From Thermobaculum sp042408415 (GTDB lineage Bacteria > Chloroflexota > Chloroflexia > Thermobaculales > Thermobaculaceae), in contig JBHORE010000021.1 of the NCBI GenBank assembly GCA_042408415.1, forward strand, positions 1-7,892: a DNA stretch of 7,892 nt, given 5' to 3'. Made by a program: the position numbers and the translations under genes. The notes below the pieces were generated by a model, which worked only from the letters and a program-made list of their open reading frames with translations, made no database searches and was not told where the DNA came from. Positions 1 to 5,298 of this stretch are shown in pieces (the first letter of the stretch is position 1; every line of letters begins with the position of its first letter).

Positions 1-240
1 CTCGGCGGCGCGCTCGGGCGGCATCTCGTCCGAGGGCGGCACCCGCAGGTTGTAGGGCTTGCCGAAGAGGTAGGAGGCTGCCTTGTGGACGAAGACGCGG
101 GCGTAGTTGAACGTCAGGCGCTTCTCGCCCGCCCGCTGGGGCGATTCCCACTGGTCGCCCGCGTAGAAGTCGAGGTACTCCCTGTAGCGGTGCAGCCTCT
201 CCCAGCGGGAGCTATCTGCCTGCAAGGTGTTCGAAGCCAT
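1..240 (-). CDS. Phage portal protein, N-terminal part (SPP1 gp6-like family)
   Basis: Portal proteins form the dodecameric ring at one capsid vertex through which DNA is packaged and to which the tail is joined. The first 80 residues are present; the frame is open to the window edge, so the gene continues beyond position 1. After a polar start, residues 14-35 contain RLHRYREYLDFYAGDQW, and residues 43-66 contain the stretch TFNYARVFVHKAASYLFGKP. This stretch (aromatic-rich, VxKAASYLFGKP) is typical of the N-terminal part of the SPP1 gp6/phage_portal family. The ATG at 238-240 is preceded by an AGGGGG ribosome binding site. It lies 3 bp after the stop of the upstream small gene, so the two are almost certainly co-transcribed. 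Family assignment is by recognition of this short region; the catalytically silent but diagnostic wing and stem domains are outside the window. Confidence 0.75.
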   Translation of the reverse strand, partial: MASNTLQADSSRWERLHRYREYLDFYAGDQWESPQRAGEKRLTFNYARVFVHKAASYLFGKPYNLRVPPSDEMPPERAAE

Positions 241-243
241 CGC

Positions 244-609
244 CTACCCCCTGCGCCTGCCGAGTGCCCAGGCGATCTTAGCTATGGCAGGCGCGCTGCG
301 TACATCCGCCGGGGGAGAGGCAGACCTCGCGGGGTTAGAGGCCGGTAGTGACTGTACCGAAGACTGTCGCGCCCGCTCGACCGCCCTGTGGTAGGCCGCC
401 CGCGCTGCCTCCAGAGACGCATCGATCTCCTCGACCGTGCTTCCCTCCACCAGCTCGGGGATGATGTCAGGATGAGAGGCGACAACTGCCTGGCGGTAGC
501 GCTCTACGGCATCGCGCAGGCGAGCATGAAGCTGCTGCAGGTCCTGTGAGGCCTCCTGGAGGACCTCGGAGTCGGGCTGGTGCGCCATGGCTTCAGCGAA
601 GTCGTTCAT
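244..609 (-). CDS. Hypothetical small phage protein upstream of portal gene
   Basis: This 121-residue protein is of unknown function. Residues 14-45 and 58-82 are charged, alanine-rich and likely helical or coiled-coil. Between them is the segment SHPDIIPELVEGSTVEEIDA (45-64). I have the impression of similar PELVxGxTVEEIxxSLxxAR segments in phage structural gene clusters, but cannot confirm this. Residues 83-104 are a low-complexity Ser/Pro/Ala linker, and the end is basic (GRRRG). The ATG at 607-609 follows AGGAGG at 615-620 with 5 nt spacing, which fixes the start. It is the first gene of the leftward transcript and ends 3 bp before the portal start, so a role in virion assembly (scaffold-like or portal accessory) is a guess from position only. 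No terminase gene precedes it, which is unusual for a head-gene cluster. Confidence 0.7.
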   Translation of the reverse strand: MNDFAEAMAHQPDSEVLQEASQDLQQLHARLRDAVERYRQAVVASHPDIIPELVEGSTVEEIDASLEAARAAYHRAVERARQSSVQSLPASNPARSASPPADVRSAPAIAKIAWALGRRRG

Positions 610-624
610 GAACCCCTCCTTTAT

Positions 625-640
625 AAGAACTTAAGTTCTT
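625..640. promoter_or_regulatory. Second LexA-like operator at the transcription start
   Basis: AAGAACTTAAGTTCTT is a perfect 16-bp palindrome with the core GAAC-TTAA-GTTC (627-638), an exact match to GAAC-N4-GTTC. It lies just downstream of the predicted -10 of the phage gene promoter. Its centre is 18 bp from the centre of the first box, so two dimers could bind side by side. Confidence 0.5.
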
Positions 641-668
641 TATATAACATATGTTCTGTTAAAATCAA
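641..668 (-). promoter_or_regulatory. Promoter of the phage gene pair
   Basis: On the minus strand a -35-like TTGATT (663-668) is followed 16 nt later by TATATA (641-646), or by TATAAA (639-644) at 18 nt. The whole stretch is AT-rich against a GC-rich background and lies 30 to 60 nt upstream of the ATG at 609. It drives the small gene and the portal gene. Two palindromes overlap the spacer and the start region (see the operator entries). Confidence 0.6.
645..656. promoter_or_regulatory. LexA-like operator inside the promoter spacer
   Basis: The plus-strand sequence TAACATATGTTC contains the 10-bp palindrome AACATATGTT. It differs by one base from the Gram-positive LexA (Cheo) pattern GAAC-N4-GTTC, and its central ATAT fits the RNRY centre. 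It sits between the predicted -35 and -10, where a bound repressor would block RNA polymerase. A phage-encoded repressor could use it instead of LexA. Confidence 0.45.
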
Positions 669-738
669 GCATCTTAGCGAATTTTTACATTTGTAAGCTA
701 CGGCGTGTCGGGGTTAGCGTTCTCTCACGCCGGTGGAG

Positions 739-789
739 ATGGATGAATGGGAGAAGCTCCTGCTGCTCTTCGCTCCCTGTGGCCAATAA
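739..789 (+). other. Possible 16-codon micro-ORF or gene remnant
   Basis: An ATG preceded by GGTGGAG opens a frame of 16 codons (MDEWEKLLLLFAPCGQ) that ends at TAA. It lies within the 254-bp intergenic region between the divergent phage and toxin-antitoxin operons. Just upstream, 701-707 and 726-732 form an inverted repeat (CGGCGTG / CACGCCG). It could be a leader peptide, the tail of a decayed gene or chance; nothing supports translation apart from the weak ribosome binding site. Confidence 0.15.
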
Positions 790-790
790 G

Positions 791-833
791 TGGTATATGT
801 GGTATTACTTAACTGGTATTACCATATGGTAAT
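791..833. promoter_or_regulatory. Operator region of the toxin-antitoxin operon
   Basis: TGGTAT occurs at 791, 800 and 814. The longer direct repeat TGGTATTAC is at 800-808 and 814-822. The 16-bp perfect palindrome ATTACCATATGGTAAT occupies 818-833 and shares its left arm with the last direct repeat. The block ends 30 nt before the antitoxin ATG. AbrB/MazE-type antitoxins normally bind such repeats in their own promoters, so this is the probable autoregulatory site. I could not resolve a convincing -35/-10 pair; TTAACT (809-814) and TAATTT (830-835) are weak candidates. Confidence 0.5.
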
Positions 834-863
834 TTTTATGGAGTATTGCTTAGGAGGTTGCCT

Positions 864-1094
864 ATGCCCAGGGTCACGCGCAAGGGCCAGGTAACGTTGC
901 CCCAGGAGGTAAGGCACCGCCTGGGGCTCAAGGAGGGCTCGGAGGTGGAGTTCGTGGTGCGAGGGGACGAGGTCCTGCTGCGCAAGAGGGTTTCCCCAGA
1001 GAGGATACAGCGCTGGGAGGGGTATCTGGAGGGTCGGCTTCCTGATGGCTCTGTAGATGCCTTCCTGCGCGAGGTAAGGGGAGAGGATGAGTGA
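864..1094 (+). CDS. AbrB/MazE-family antitoxin (SpoVT-AbrB domain)
   Basis: A 76-residue protein whose first ~45 residues are a swapped-hairpin SpoVT/AbrB DNA-binding domain. PRVTRKGQVTLPQEVRHRLG (2-21) is the hallmark motif, followed by LKEGSEVEFVVRGDEVLLRK. The C-terminal half (46-76, acidic, with ERIQRWEGYLEGRLPDGSVDAFLREVRGEDE) is where such antitoxins wrap around and inhibit the partner toxin. The frame opens earlier at a TTG, but AGGAGG at 852-857 lies 6 nt before the ATG at 864, and the family motif begins there, so 864 is the start. The gene overlaps the PIN gene by 4 bp (GTGA), implying translational coupling. Expected role: neutralise the PIN nuclease and repress the operon through the upstream repeats. 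Confidence 0.88.
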   Translation: MPRVTRKGQVTLPQEVRHRLGLKEGSEVEFVVRGDEVLLRKRVSPERIQRWEGYLEGRLPDGSVDAFLREVRGEDE

Positions 1095-1579
1095 GGGTGG
1101 CGATCGACACCTGCGCGCTGCTTGACCTGCTGGCGGGCGATCTTCGGGCACGTGCTGCGGCCAGAGATGCCCTGCTGGGGGCCTCAGCTCGGGGGGTACT
1201 AGTCATCTCCTCGGTGGTCCTTGCAGAGCTCATGGCCGCCTTCGAGTCGCGGGAAGAGCTTATGGCCTTTGTGGATTCCCTGGAGTTGGAAGTGGAGGAG
1301 CCCGCCGAGGAGGCGCTGTGGCTAGCTAGCAGAGCTTGGAGGGCATATCTTGCGGATCGCGGCCAAAAGATACAGTGCTCTTGTGGCCATAGGTTTGAGG
1401 TTACCTGTCCTGGGTGTGGCCACATGATGAGCCTGAGGGGGCATATCCTGACCGACTTCTTGGTTAGGGCACACGCCAAAGCCCAAGCCGACATGCTGTT
1501 GACCCGGGACAAGAGGCTTTGGAGCTACTTCCCTGACCTACAGGTGTGGGACTATACCTCTGGGAGGACTTCCCCGTAA
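1091..1579 (+). CDS. PIN-domain ribonuclease toxin with zinc-ribbon insertion (VapC-like)
   Basis: A 162-residue PIN-domain protein, probably the toxin of a VapC-type pair that cleaves RNA. The acidic active-site residues are visible: D6 (VAIDTCALLDLL), E46 (SVVLAELMA), D122 (ILTDFLVRAHA) and D140 (LLTRDKRLW), followed by the terminal YFPDLQV. Between the helix at 76-90 and the third acidic residue lies an insert with C96-x-C98-G-H and C106-x2-C109-G-H, resembling a zinc ribbon, which classical ~130-residue VapC proteins lack. It starts at GTG 1091, overlapping the antitoxin stop, with GGGGAGAGG just upstream; GTG 1097 is an alternative. All four acidic residues are kept, so it looks active. 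Whether the insert binds metal, RNA or the antitoxin is unknown. Confidence 0.85.
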   Translation: MRVAIDTCALLDLLAGDLRARAAARDALLGASARGVLVISSVVLAELMAAFESREELMAFVDSLELEVEEPAEEALWLASRAWRAYLADRGQKIQCSCGHRFEVTCPGCGHMMSLRGHILTDFLVRAHAKAQADMLLTRDKRLWSYFPDLQVWDYTSGRTSP

Positions 1580-1878
1580 GCTGCCCTAGCATCCTCTGGG
1601 CGCCGCTGCCCTTGGGGGGCGTGTTGAGGCGTAGAGCTGAAGCGGAGTATTAGGGGCCAGGGGGCACGCTAACTTCACGTGCCCAAACAGGAGGTGTGGG
1701 CACGCTTGTGTGGCTAAGGGAACCTGCCTTGTGATGGCAGTCCGTGCGATGGCCGGTCGCTCTTGGCGCTGGCTGCGGGGCGCACAAGAGGCTAGGCGCT
1801 CCCTATGGCCCAAGAGGGCCTGATGCTCCAGCAAGGGCAAGGTAGGGCCTTGTGTTAGGGTACTGCCGGAGGGCTGGC
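1580..1878. other. Intergenic region without a recognisable gene
   Basis: About 300 bp lie between the convergent PIN gene and the DUF1059-like gene. A minus-strand open frame covers most of it, but its translation is rich in Arg, Pro and Leu and has no recognisable domain or ribosome binding site. The plus strand has frequent stops. Small inverted repeats occur (1662-1704, and CAAGG/CCTTG at 1838-1852), but I recognise no tRNA, rRNA, RNase P, SRP or tmRNA signature. It may hold terminators for both flanking genes, decayed DNA or an unrecognised RNA. Confidence 0.5.
1662..1704 (+). repeat. Three-arm inverted repeat with competing hairpins
   Basis: GGGCACG (1662-1668), CGTGCCC (1678-1684) and GGGCACG (1698-1704) alternate, so the middle arm can pair with either neighbour. 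The second pairing extends to 8 bp (CGTGCCCA / TGGGCACG, 1678-1685 with 1697-1704, loop 11 nt). It lies about 85 nt downstream of the PIN gene stop. No U-tract follows, so it is not a standard terminator. Confidence 0.4.
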
Positions 1879-2040
1879 CTAGGCCTCGTAGCCCCGTTCT
1901 TGGATTAGCTGCTCCAGCTCCTGGTCTGAGACCTCTCCCTGTTGGTGGTAGTAGTTGAGGTGCTCACGCAGCCTGATGCGCAGCTCCTCGTCGTTCGTTG
2001 CCTCGATGTGCTCTCCGCACTCGCAGTCCAGAGCCTTCAT
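1879..2040 (-). CDS. Small DUF1059-like protein
   Basis: A 53-residue protein starting MKALDCECGEHIEATNDEEL, then RIRLREHLNYYHQQGEVSDQELEQLIQERGYEA. The pattern MK-x-L-x-C-x-C-G-x2-(I/V)-x-A-x3-EEL...EH resembles the small DUF1059 proteins, whose function is unknown; the two cysteines (C6, C8) and histidines might bind a metal. A longer frame reaches back to 2103, but GGGGAG sits about 5 nt upstream of the ATG at 2038-2040 and the family pattern begins there, so the short start is preferred. The gene lies 73 bp downstream of the acetyltransferase in the same direction and may be read from the same transcript. The palindrome GGCCTAGGCC (1876-1885) overlaps its stop codon. Confidence 0.72.
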   Translation of the reverse strand: MKALDCECGEHIEATNDEELRIRLREHLNYYHQQGEVSDQELEQLIQERGYEA

Positions 2041-2113
2041 AGCTACTCCCCTGCAATAGGTAGACCCTTCAGGCGCGATCACGACTACTGCATCAAGATA
2101 CATGCCAGAACAA

Positions 2114-2551
2114 CTATTCCAACCGCCGATCGAAGACCCTGGAGGTCTTGATGAGCCTGTAGCCCTGGCGCTCGTAGAAGCGGTGGGCTCTCTCCCGGAT
2201 GATGTTGCTGCGCACGACCATGCGCCCGTAGCCCATCTGCCTTGCCCACGCCTCAGCGGCCTCTAGCAGGTGTGCGCCTATGCCCTGGCTCCTGTGTGAA
2301 TCATCTACGACAATGCCACCTATCACTGCGCAGGGTTCACACTCCAGCGTGAGCTCCTCGCAGGCGTGCACCCAGCCCACTACCTCGCCATCGATCTCGG
2401 CCACCAGCAGGCAATGGGTGGGCAGGGAGGAGATGCGCTCCAGCCTTGTGGCCACATCTTCGGCGGTGGAGGGATATCCCAGCTGGGCGCACAGCTGGCA
2501 CAGCTTCTCCACATCCTGCTGGGATGCAGGCCGCACCTTCAGATCCAGCAC
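2114..2551 (-). CDS. GNAT-family N-acetyltransferase
   Basis: A 145-residue GCN5-related acetyltransferase, transferring an acetyl group from acetyl-CoA to an amine of unknown substrate. It opens LKVRPASQQDVEKLCQLCAQLGY, the usual first strand and helix. Residues 49-62 (LVAEIDGEVVGWVH) form the central strands. Motif A, IVVDDSHRSQGIGAHLLEAAE (80-100), carries the R/Q-x2-G-x-G/A pyrophosphate loop (Q89-G-I-G92), and motif B is HRFYERQGYRL (123-133). The frame is open to 2731, but the extra 60 residues do not resemble the family. GGAGGTG at 2558-2564 lies 6 nt before a GTG at 2549-2551, which gives a standard GNAT length, so that start is chosen; ATG 2605 lacks a ribosome binding site. Substrate cannot be predicted. 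Confidence 0.88.
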   Translation of the reverse strand: MLDLKVRPASQQDVEKLCQLCAQLGYPSTAEDVATRLERISSLPTHCLLVAEIDGEVVGWVHACEELTLECEPCAVIGGIVVDDSHRSQGIGAHLLEAAEAWARQMGYGRMVVRSNIIRERAHRFYERQGYRLIKTSRVFDRRLE

Positions 2552-2557
2552 TTCCGA

Positions 2558-2564
2558 CACCTCC
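2558..2564 (-). promoter_or_regulatory. Ribosome binding site fixing the GTG start of the acetyltransferase
   Basis: GGAGGTG on the minus strand is spaced 6 nt from the GTG at 2551. It decides the start over the in-frame ATGs further upstream. Confidence 0.6.
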
Positions 2565-2584
2565 AATCGATATCTGCTCGCAGG

Positions 2585-2601
2585 ACCATCACCATGATGG
2601 T
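2585..2601. repeat. Inverted repeat upstream of the acetyltransferase
   Basis: ACCATCA (2585-2591) and TGATGGT (2595-2601) form a perfect 7-bp inverted repeat with a 3-nt centre, 34 nt before the chosen start codon. It could be a leader hairpin or a regulator site. No clear promoter was found in this 186-bp gap; ATTATG at 2622-2627 (CATAAT on the minus strand) is a possible -10 without a good -35. Confidence 0.35.
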
Positions 2602-2737
2602 ACATGCAACGGCCAACTGAAATTATGGGGCTGGCGATCACCACCCAGTCGTCGCACCTGACGCCGCTTCCCGAACGTGGATGTGGGGGGCACATGCTTG
2701 GCGCACGACAAGGGTTGCCAGGCGCTTGCACGGCCCC

Positions 2738-4378
2738 TCACGAGCGGGCTGCCAGGCTGGTGCGGCCGAAGGCGACCACGGCAGCCACCAGAAGTGCCAA
2801 CCCGATCGCCAGCAGCGCCAGGAAAGTGCCCCACTCCATGCCGGTAACCGCCGGCGTGCCGTACTGGTGAAAGATCGACAGTCCGATCAGCCATCCCGGC
2901 ATCTTGATCATCGGCTGGAGGAACTCCGCCAGGAAGGAGACCAGCAGGAAGGCGCTGGTGATGCCCATCACCGCCCCCGAGGGCAGCTTGCAAGCCAGCA
3001 GGTACACCAGCCCCACAGCAATGAGCTCCAGTGGGAAGATAGCCGCCGACGCCGCCGCCAGCTTGGCGGCATCCACCCGCAGGTCCACCGCCCAGGCTGC
3101 AAGCAGGATCGCCAGCCACAGCACCACGGGCATGATTATCGTCGCCAGGATCACCGCCGCCGCGTGCTCCAGCAGCAGCCGGGACCTGGGATTCGGCGTG
3201 GCGAGCACGATCTCCATGCGGCCGCTATCCAGGTCGCGGCTCCAGGAGGCGGCCAGCGTGAGGGCGTAGAAGCTGACCAGCACCGGTATGAAGCCGAACA
3301 GTGCCGCGCTGATCACTCCCTGGTTGGTGGCGATATCCTGCCCGCTGAACAGCTCACCTATAACTCCGCCCTCGGCGACGATCCTGCGGAAGACCTCCAG
3401 CAGCCTCGGCAGCATCCATGTCAGGAGGCCTGCGTAGCCCACGCAGATGCCGACCATCCACGCTAGGATCGCAAGCGTCCGTGCTCTCAGCGTGCGCCAC
3501 CCCAGCGACCGCAGCCAAGGCGAGCCCCAAGCGGCCTCCAGGAGCTCCAGGGGCTTCTCCTCCCTCTGGCCACCCAGGGAGAGGTCCAGCACGACGCCCC
3601 CGAGGTCTCGGCGCGCAAAGACCCAGGCATTGGTCACCAGGAGCCCCAGCAGGAGCAAGACCAGCACCACCAGGGCCGCCCAGTCGGCGGGCACCGAGGG
3701 GATCAGCGGCTTGTTGGCGTTGTAATAGTGGTAGAGCGAGAGGTAGCGCAGCCAGCCTGCGGCCTCCACGGTGCGGCCGACGGCGTCGAGCATGAACATC
3801 ACGAGCAGCACTCCACCTGTCCAGCCCGCCGCCGCGCCGGCCGTCCGCAGGAATTGCGACAGGAAGCATGCCACTCCAAGCACGCACAGCTCGAACAGCC
3901 AGACGTTGAGCATCGCTCCCAGAGCCCGCGCGTAGTCCGCGGCCTCGTGAGCGCTGGCCTGCCCCAACATCGCAAATCCCGCAAGGATCAGACAGATCAG
4001 GAGGATGCTCACCGCCGCGCCGGCCATCTTCTCCAGCAGCAGCCGTATCCTCCCCAGCGGGTAGGAGAGCAGCACGTCCATGGAGCCCCGCTCCTCCTCC
4101 CCGCGCAGCAGCCTTGCCCCCATAAGCAGCACCCATATCGCCAGCAGCGTAGGGATCAGCACGCTCGTGCCGCGGAACGTGATGTACCCTGGAACGGTGT
4201 CGATCGCCACGGGTTCGGCGTAGAACCTGAAGGACTGGTAGATCTGGGCCACGCCACCCCTCAGTGCCTGCTCGGCGGTAGCGTACAGCGCATATAGCAG
4301 CAGCCCCAGGCCTACGCCCCAGCCGATCACCGCTAGTCTGTGATCCCTTATCGTCTTCAGCCATACGGATCTTAGCAT
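2738..4378 (-). CDS. ABC-2 type exporter permease (fused two-half form)
   Basis: A 546-residue integral membrane protein with about twelve hydrophobic segments, the channel of an ABC exporter working with the ATPase encoded just upstream. It is an internal duplication. Each half begins with a similar cytoplasmic-to-TM1 element (LRSVWLKTIRDHRLAVIGWG at 2-21; LRSLGWRTLRARTLAILAWM at 289-308). Each has a conserved loop after TM2 (EEERGSMDVLLSYPLGRIRLLLEK, 94-117; DLDSGRMEIVLATPNPRSRLLLEH, 382-405) and ends with a paired helix plus basic tail. This architecture matches the 530-560 residue permeases of polyketide-antibiotic or multidrug type ABC exporters. The ATG at 4376-4378 follows AGGAGGTGA, which overlaps the ATPase stop, indicating coupled translation. 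Substrate is unknown; a TetR neighbour suggests a toxic or amphipathic compound. Confidence 0.88.
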   Translation of the reverse strand: MLRSVWLKTIRDHRLAVIGWGVGLGLLLYALYATAEQALRGGVAQIYQSFRFYAEPVAIDTVPGYITFRGTSVLIPTLLAIWVLLMGARLLRGEEERGSMDVLLSYPLGRIRLLLEKMAGAAVSILLICLILAGFAMLGQASAHEAADYARALGAMLNVWLFELCVLGVACFLSQFLRTAGAAAGWTGGVLLVMFMLDAVGRTVEAAGWLRYLSLYHYYNANKPLIPSVPADWAALVVLVLLLLGLLVTNAWVFARRDLGGVVLDLSLGGQREEKPLELLEAAWGSPWLRSLGWRTLRARTLAILAWMVGICVGYAGLLTWMLPRLLEVFRRIVAEGGVIGELFSGQDIATNQGVISAALFGFIPVLVSFYALTLAASWSRDLDSGRMEIVLATPNPRSRLLLEHAAAVILATIIMPVVLWLAILLAAWAVDLRVDAAKLAAASAAIFPLELIAVGLVYLLACKLPSGAVMGITSAFLLVSFLAEFLQPMIKMPGWLIGLSIFHQYGTPAVTGMEWGTFLALLAIGLALLVAAVVAFGRTSLAARS

Positions 4379-4389
4379 CTTGTCACCTC

Positions 4390-5298
4390 CTAGGCGGTCA
4401 CGCTCGTGGGCTCATAGAAGCGCATGAAGATCTCCTCAAGGCTGGGCTCCTGAACCGTGATGCTCTTGGCGTTGTACTCAGCGGCCCTCCGGATGACAGC
4501 GCTCAGGTCGCCGCCTCGCACCTGCAGGTGCAGCTCACGGCCATCGCGCTCCACCTTCAAGTCCTCCACCTCCGGCAGGGAGGCGAACTCGTCCGAGGGC
4601 ACCTGCCTGCTGAACGTCACGACCACCGTCTGCTGGCGGAGCTTCTTGAGCTCGTCCACCTCGTTGATCTCCACCAAGCGCCCATCGCGCACGATGCCGA
4701 CCCTGTGGCAGGTGCGCTCCACCTCCGGCAGGATGTGCGAGGAGAGGAACACCGTGGCGCCCTCCGTCTGCACCTCCCGCAGGATGTGGTAGAACTCCTG
4801 CTGGTTGAGGGGGTCGAGCCCTCCAGTGGGCTCATCCAGGATAAGCAGGCGTGGCCGGTGCATGAACGCCTGGATGACTCCCAGCTTCTGGCGGTTGCCC
4901 CGGGAGTACTCCCGAAAGCGCTTGCCTGGGTCGAAGTCCAGCCGCTCGCAGAGCGCCGCCACGTACCGGCGATCCACCCCGCCGCGCAGGTGCCCCAGGT
5001 AGGAGAGGATCTGGGCCCCCGTGAGGTTGGCGTCGAACGCGAACTCCGAGGGCAGGTAGCCGACCAGGCGCTTGACCGCCGGCGACTGCCTCCAGCAGTC
5101 CAGCCCCGCTATCGTCGCCCTGCCGGCCGTCGGGCGCAGGAATCCCATCAGCGTGCGGATCGTCGTCGTCTTCCCTGCACCGTTGGGCCCAAGGAAACCA
5201 AAGATCTCGCCCTCTTCGACCTGGAACGTCAGGTCGACGATGCCCCTGCTGCGACCATAGCTCTTGGTCAACCCCTGGACGTCAATCAGCGCTCCCAT
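4390..5298 (-). CDS. ABC transporter ATP-binding protein
   Basis: A 302-residue ATPase powering the adjacent permease. Numbered from the upstream ATG (5301), Walker A is GPNGAGKTT (38-46), the Q-loop region is GYLPSEFAFD (81-90), the signature is YSRGNRQKLG (132-141), Walker B and D-loop are LLILDEPTGGLDP (152-164), and the switch histidine is in LSSHI (186-190). The signature departs from LSGGQ, but YSxGNRQK is usual in this antibiotic and multidrug exporter branch (drug-resistance type, CcmA/DrrA-like). Residues beyond ~220 form the C-terminal regulatory extension found in these ATPases. Two adjacent ATGs follow AGGAGGTGG; the second (5298) has 6 nt spacing from AGGAGG against 3 nt for the first, so it is preferred. 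The start overlaps the end of the tetR gene by 17 bp, so the genes are co-transcribed and coupled. Confidence 0.92.
   Translation of the reverse strand: MGALIDVQGLTKSYGRSRGIVDLTFQVEEGEIFGFLGPNGAGKTTTIRTLMGFLRPTAGRATIAGLDCWRQSPAVKRLVGYLPSEFAFDANLTGAQILSYLGHLRGGVDRRYVAALCERLDFDPGKRFREYSRGNRQKLGVIQAFMHRPRLLILDEPTGGLDPLNQQEFYHILREVQTEGATVFLSSHILPEVERTCHRVGIVRDGRLVEINEVDELKKLRQQTVVVTFSRQVPSDEFASLPEVEDLKVERDGRELHLQVRGGDLSAVIRRAAEYNAKSITVQEPSLEEIFMRFYEPTSVTA

Noticed and set aside
928..1512. 194-codon minus-strand open frame opposite the toxin-antitoxin genes
   Set aside because: Ser/Arg/Ala-rich shadow across two well-supported overlapping genes.
1586..1840. 84-codon minus-strand open frame in the intergenic stretch
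   Set aside because: No ribosome binding site, domain or plausible composition; treated as non-coding.
2681..3466. 261-codon plus-strand open frame opposite the permease
   Set aside because: Antisense shadow in GC-rich DNA, rich in Gln/His/Arg, with no recognisable domain or start signal.
3354..4364. 336-codon minus-strand open frame inside the permease gene
   Set aside because: It is a shifted frame of the permease; its translation is Arg/Gly/Ala-rich with no domain, and the true frame shows clear membrane segments and a strong ribosome binding site.
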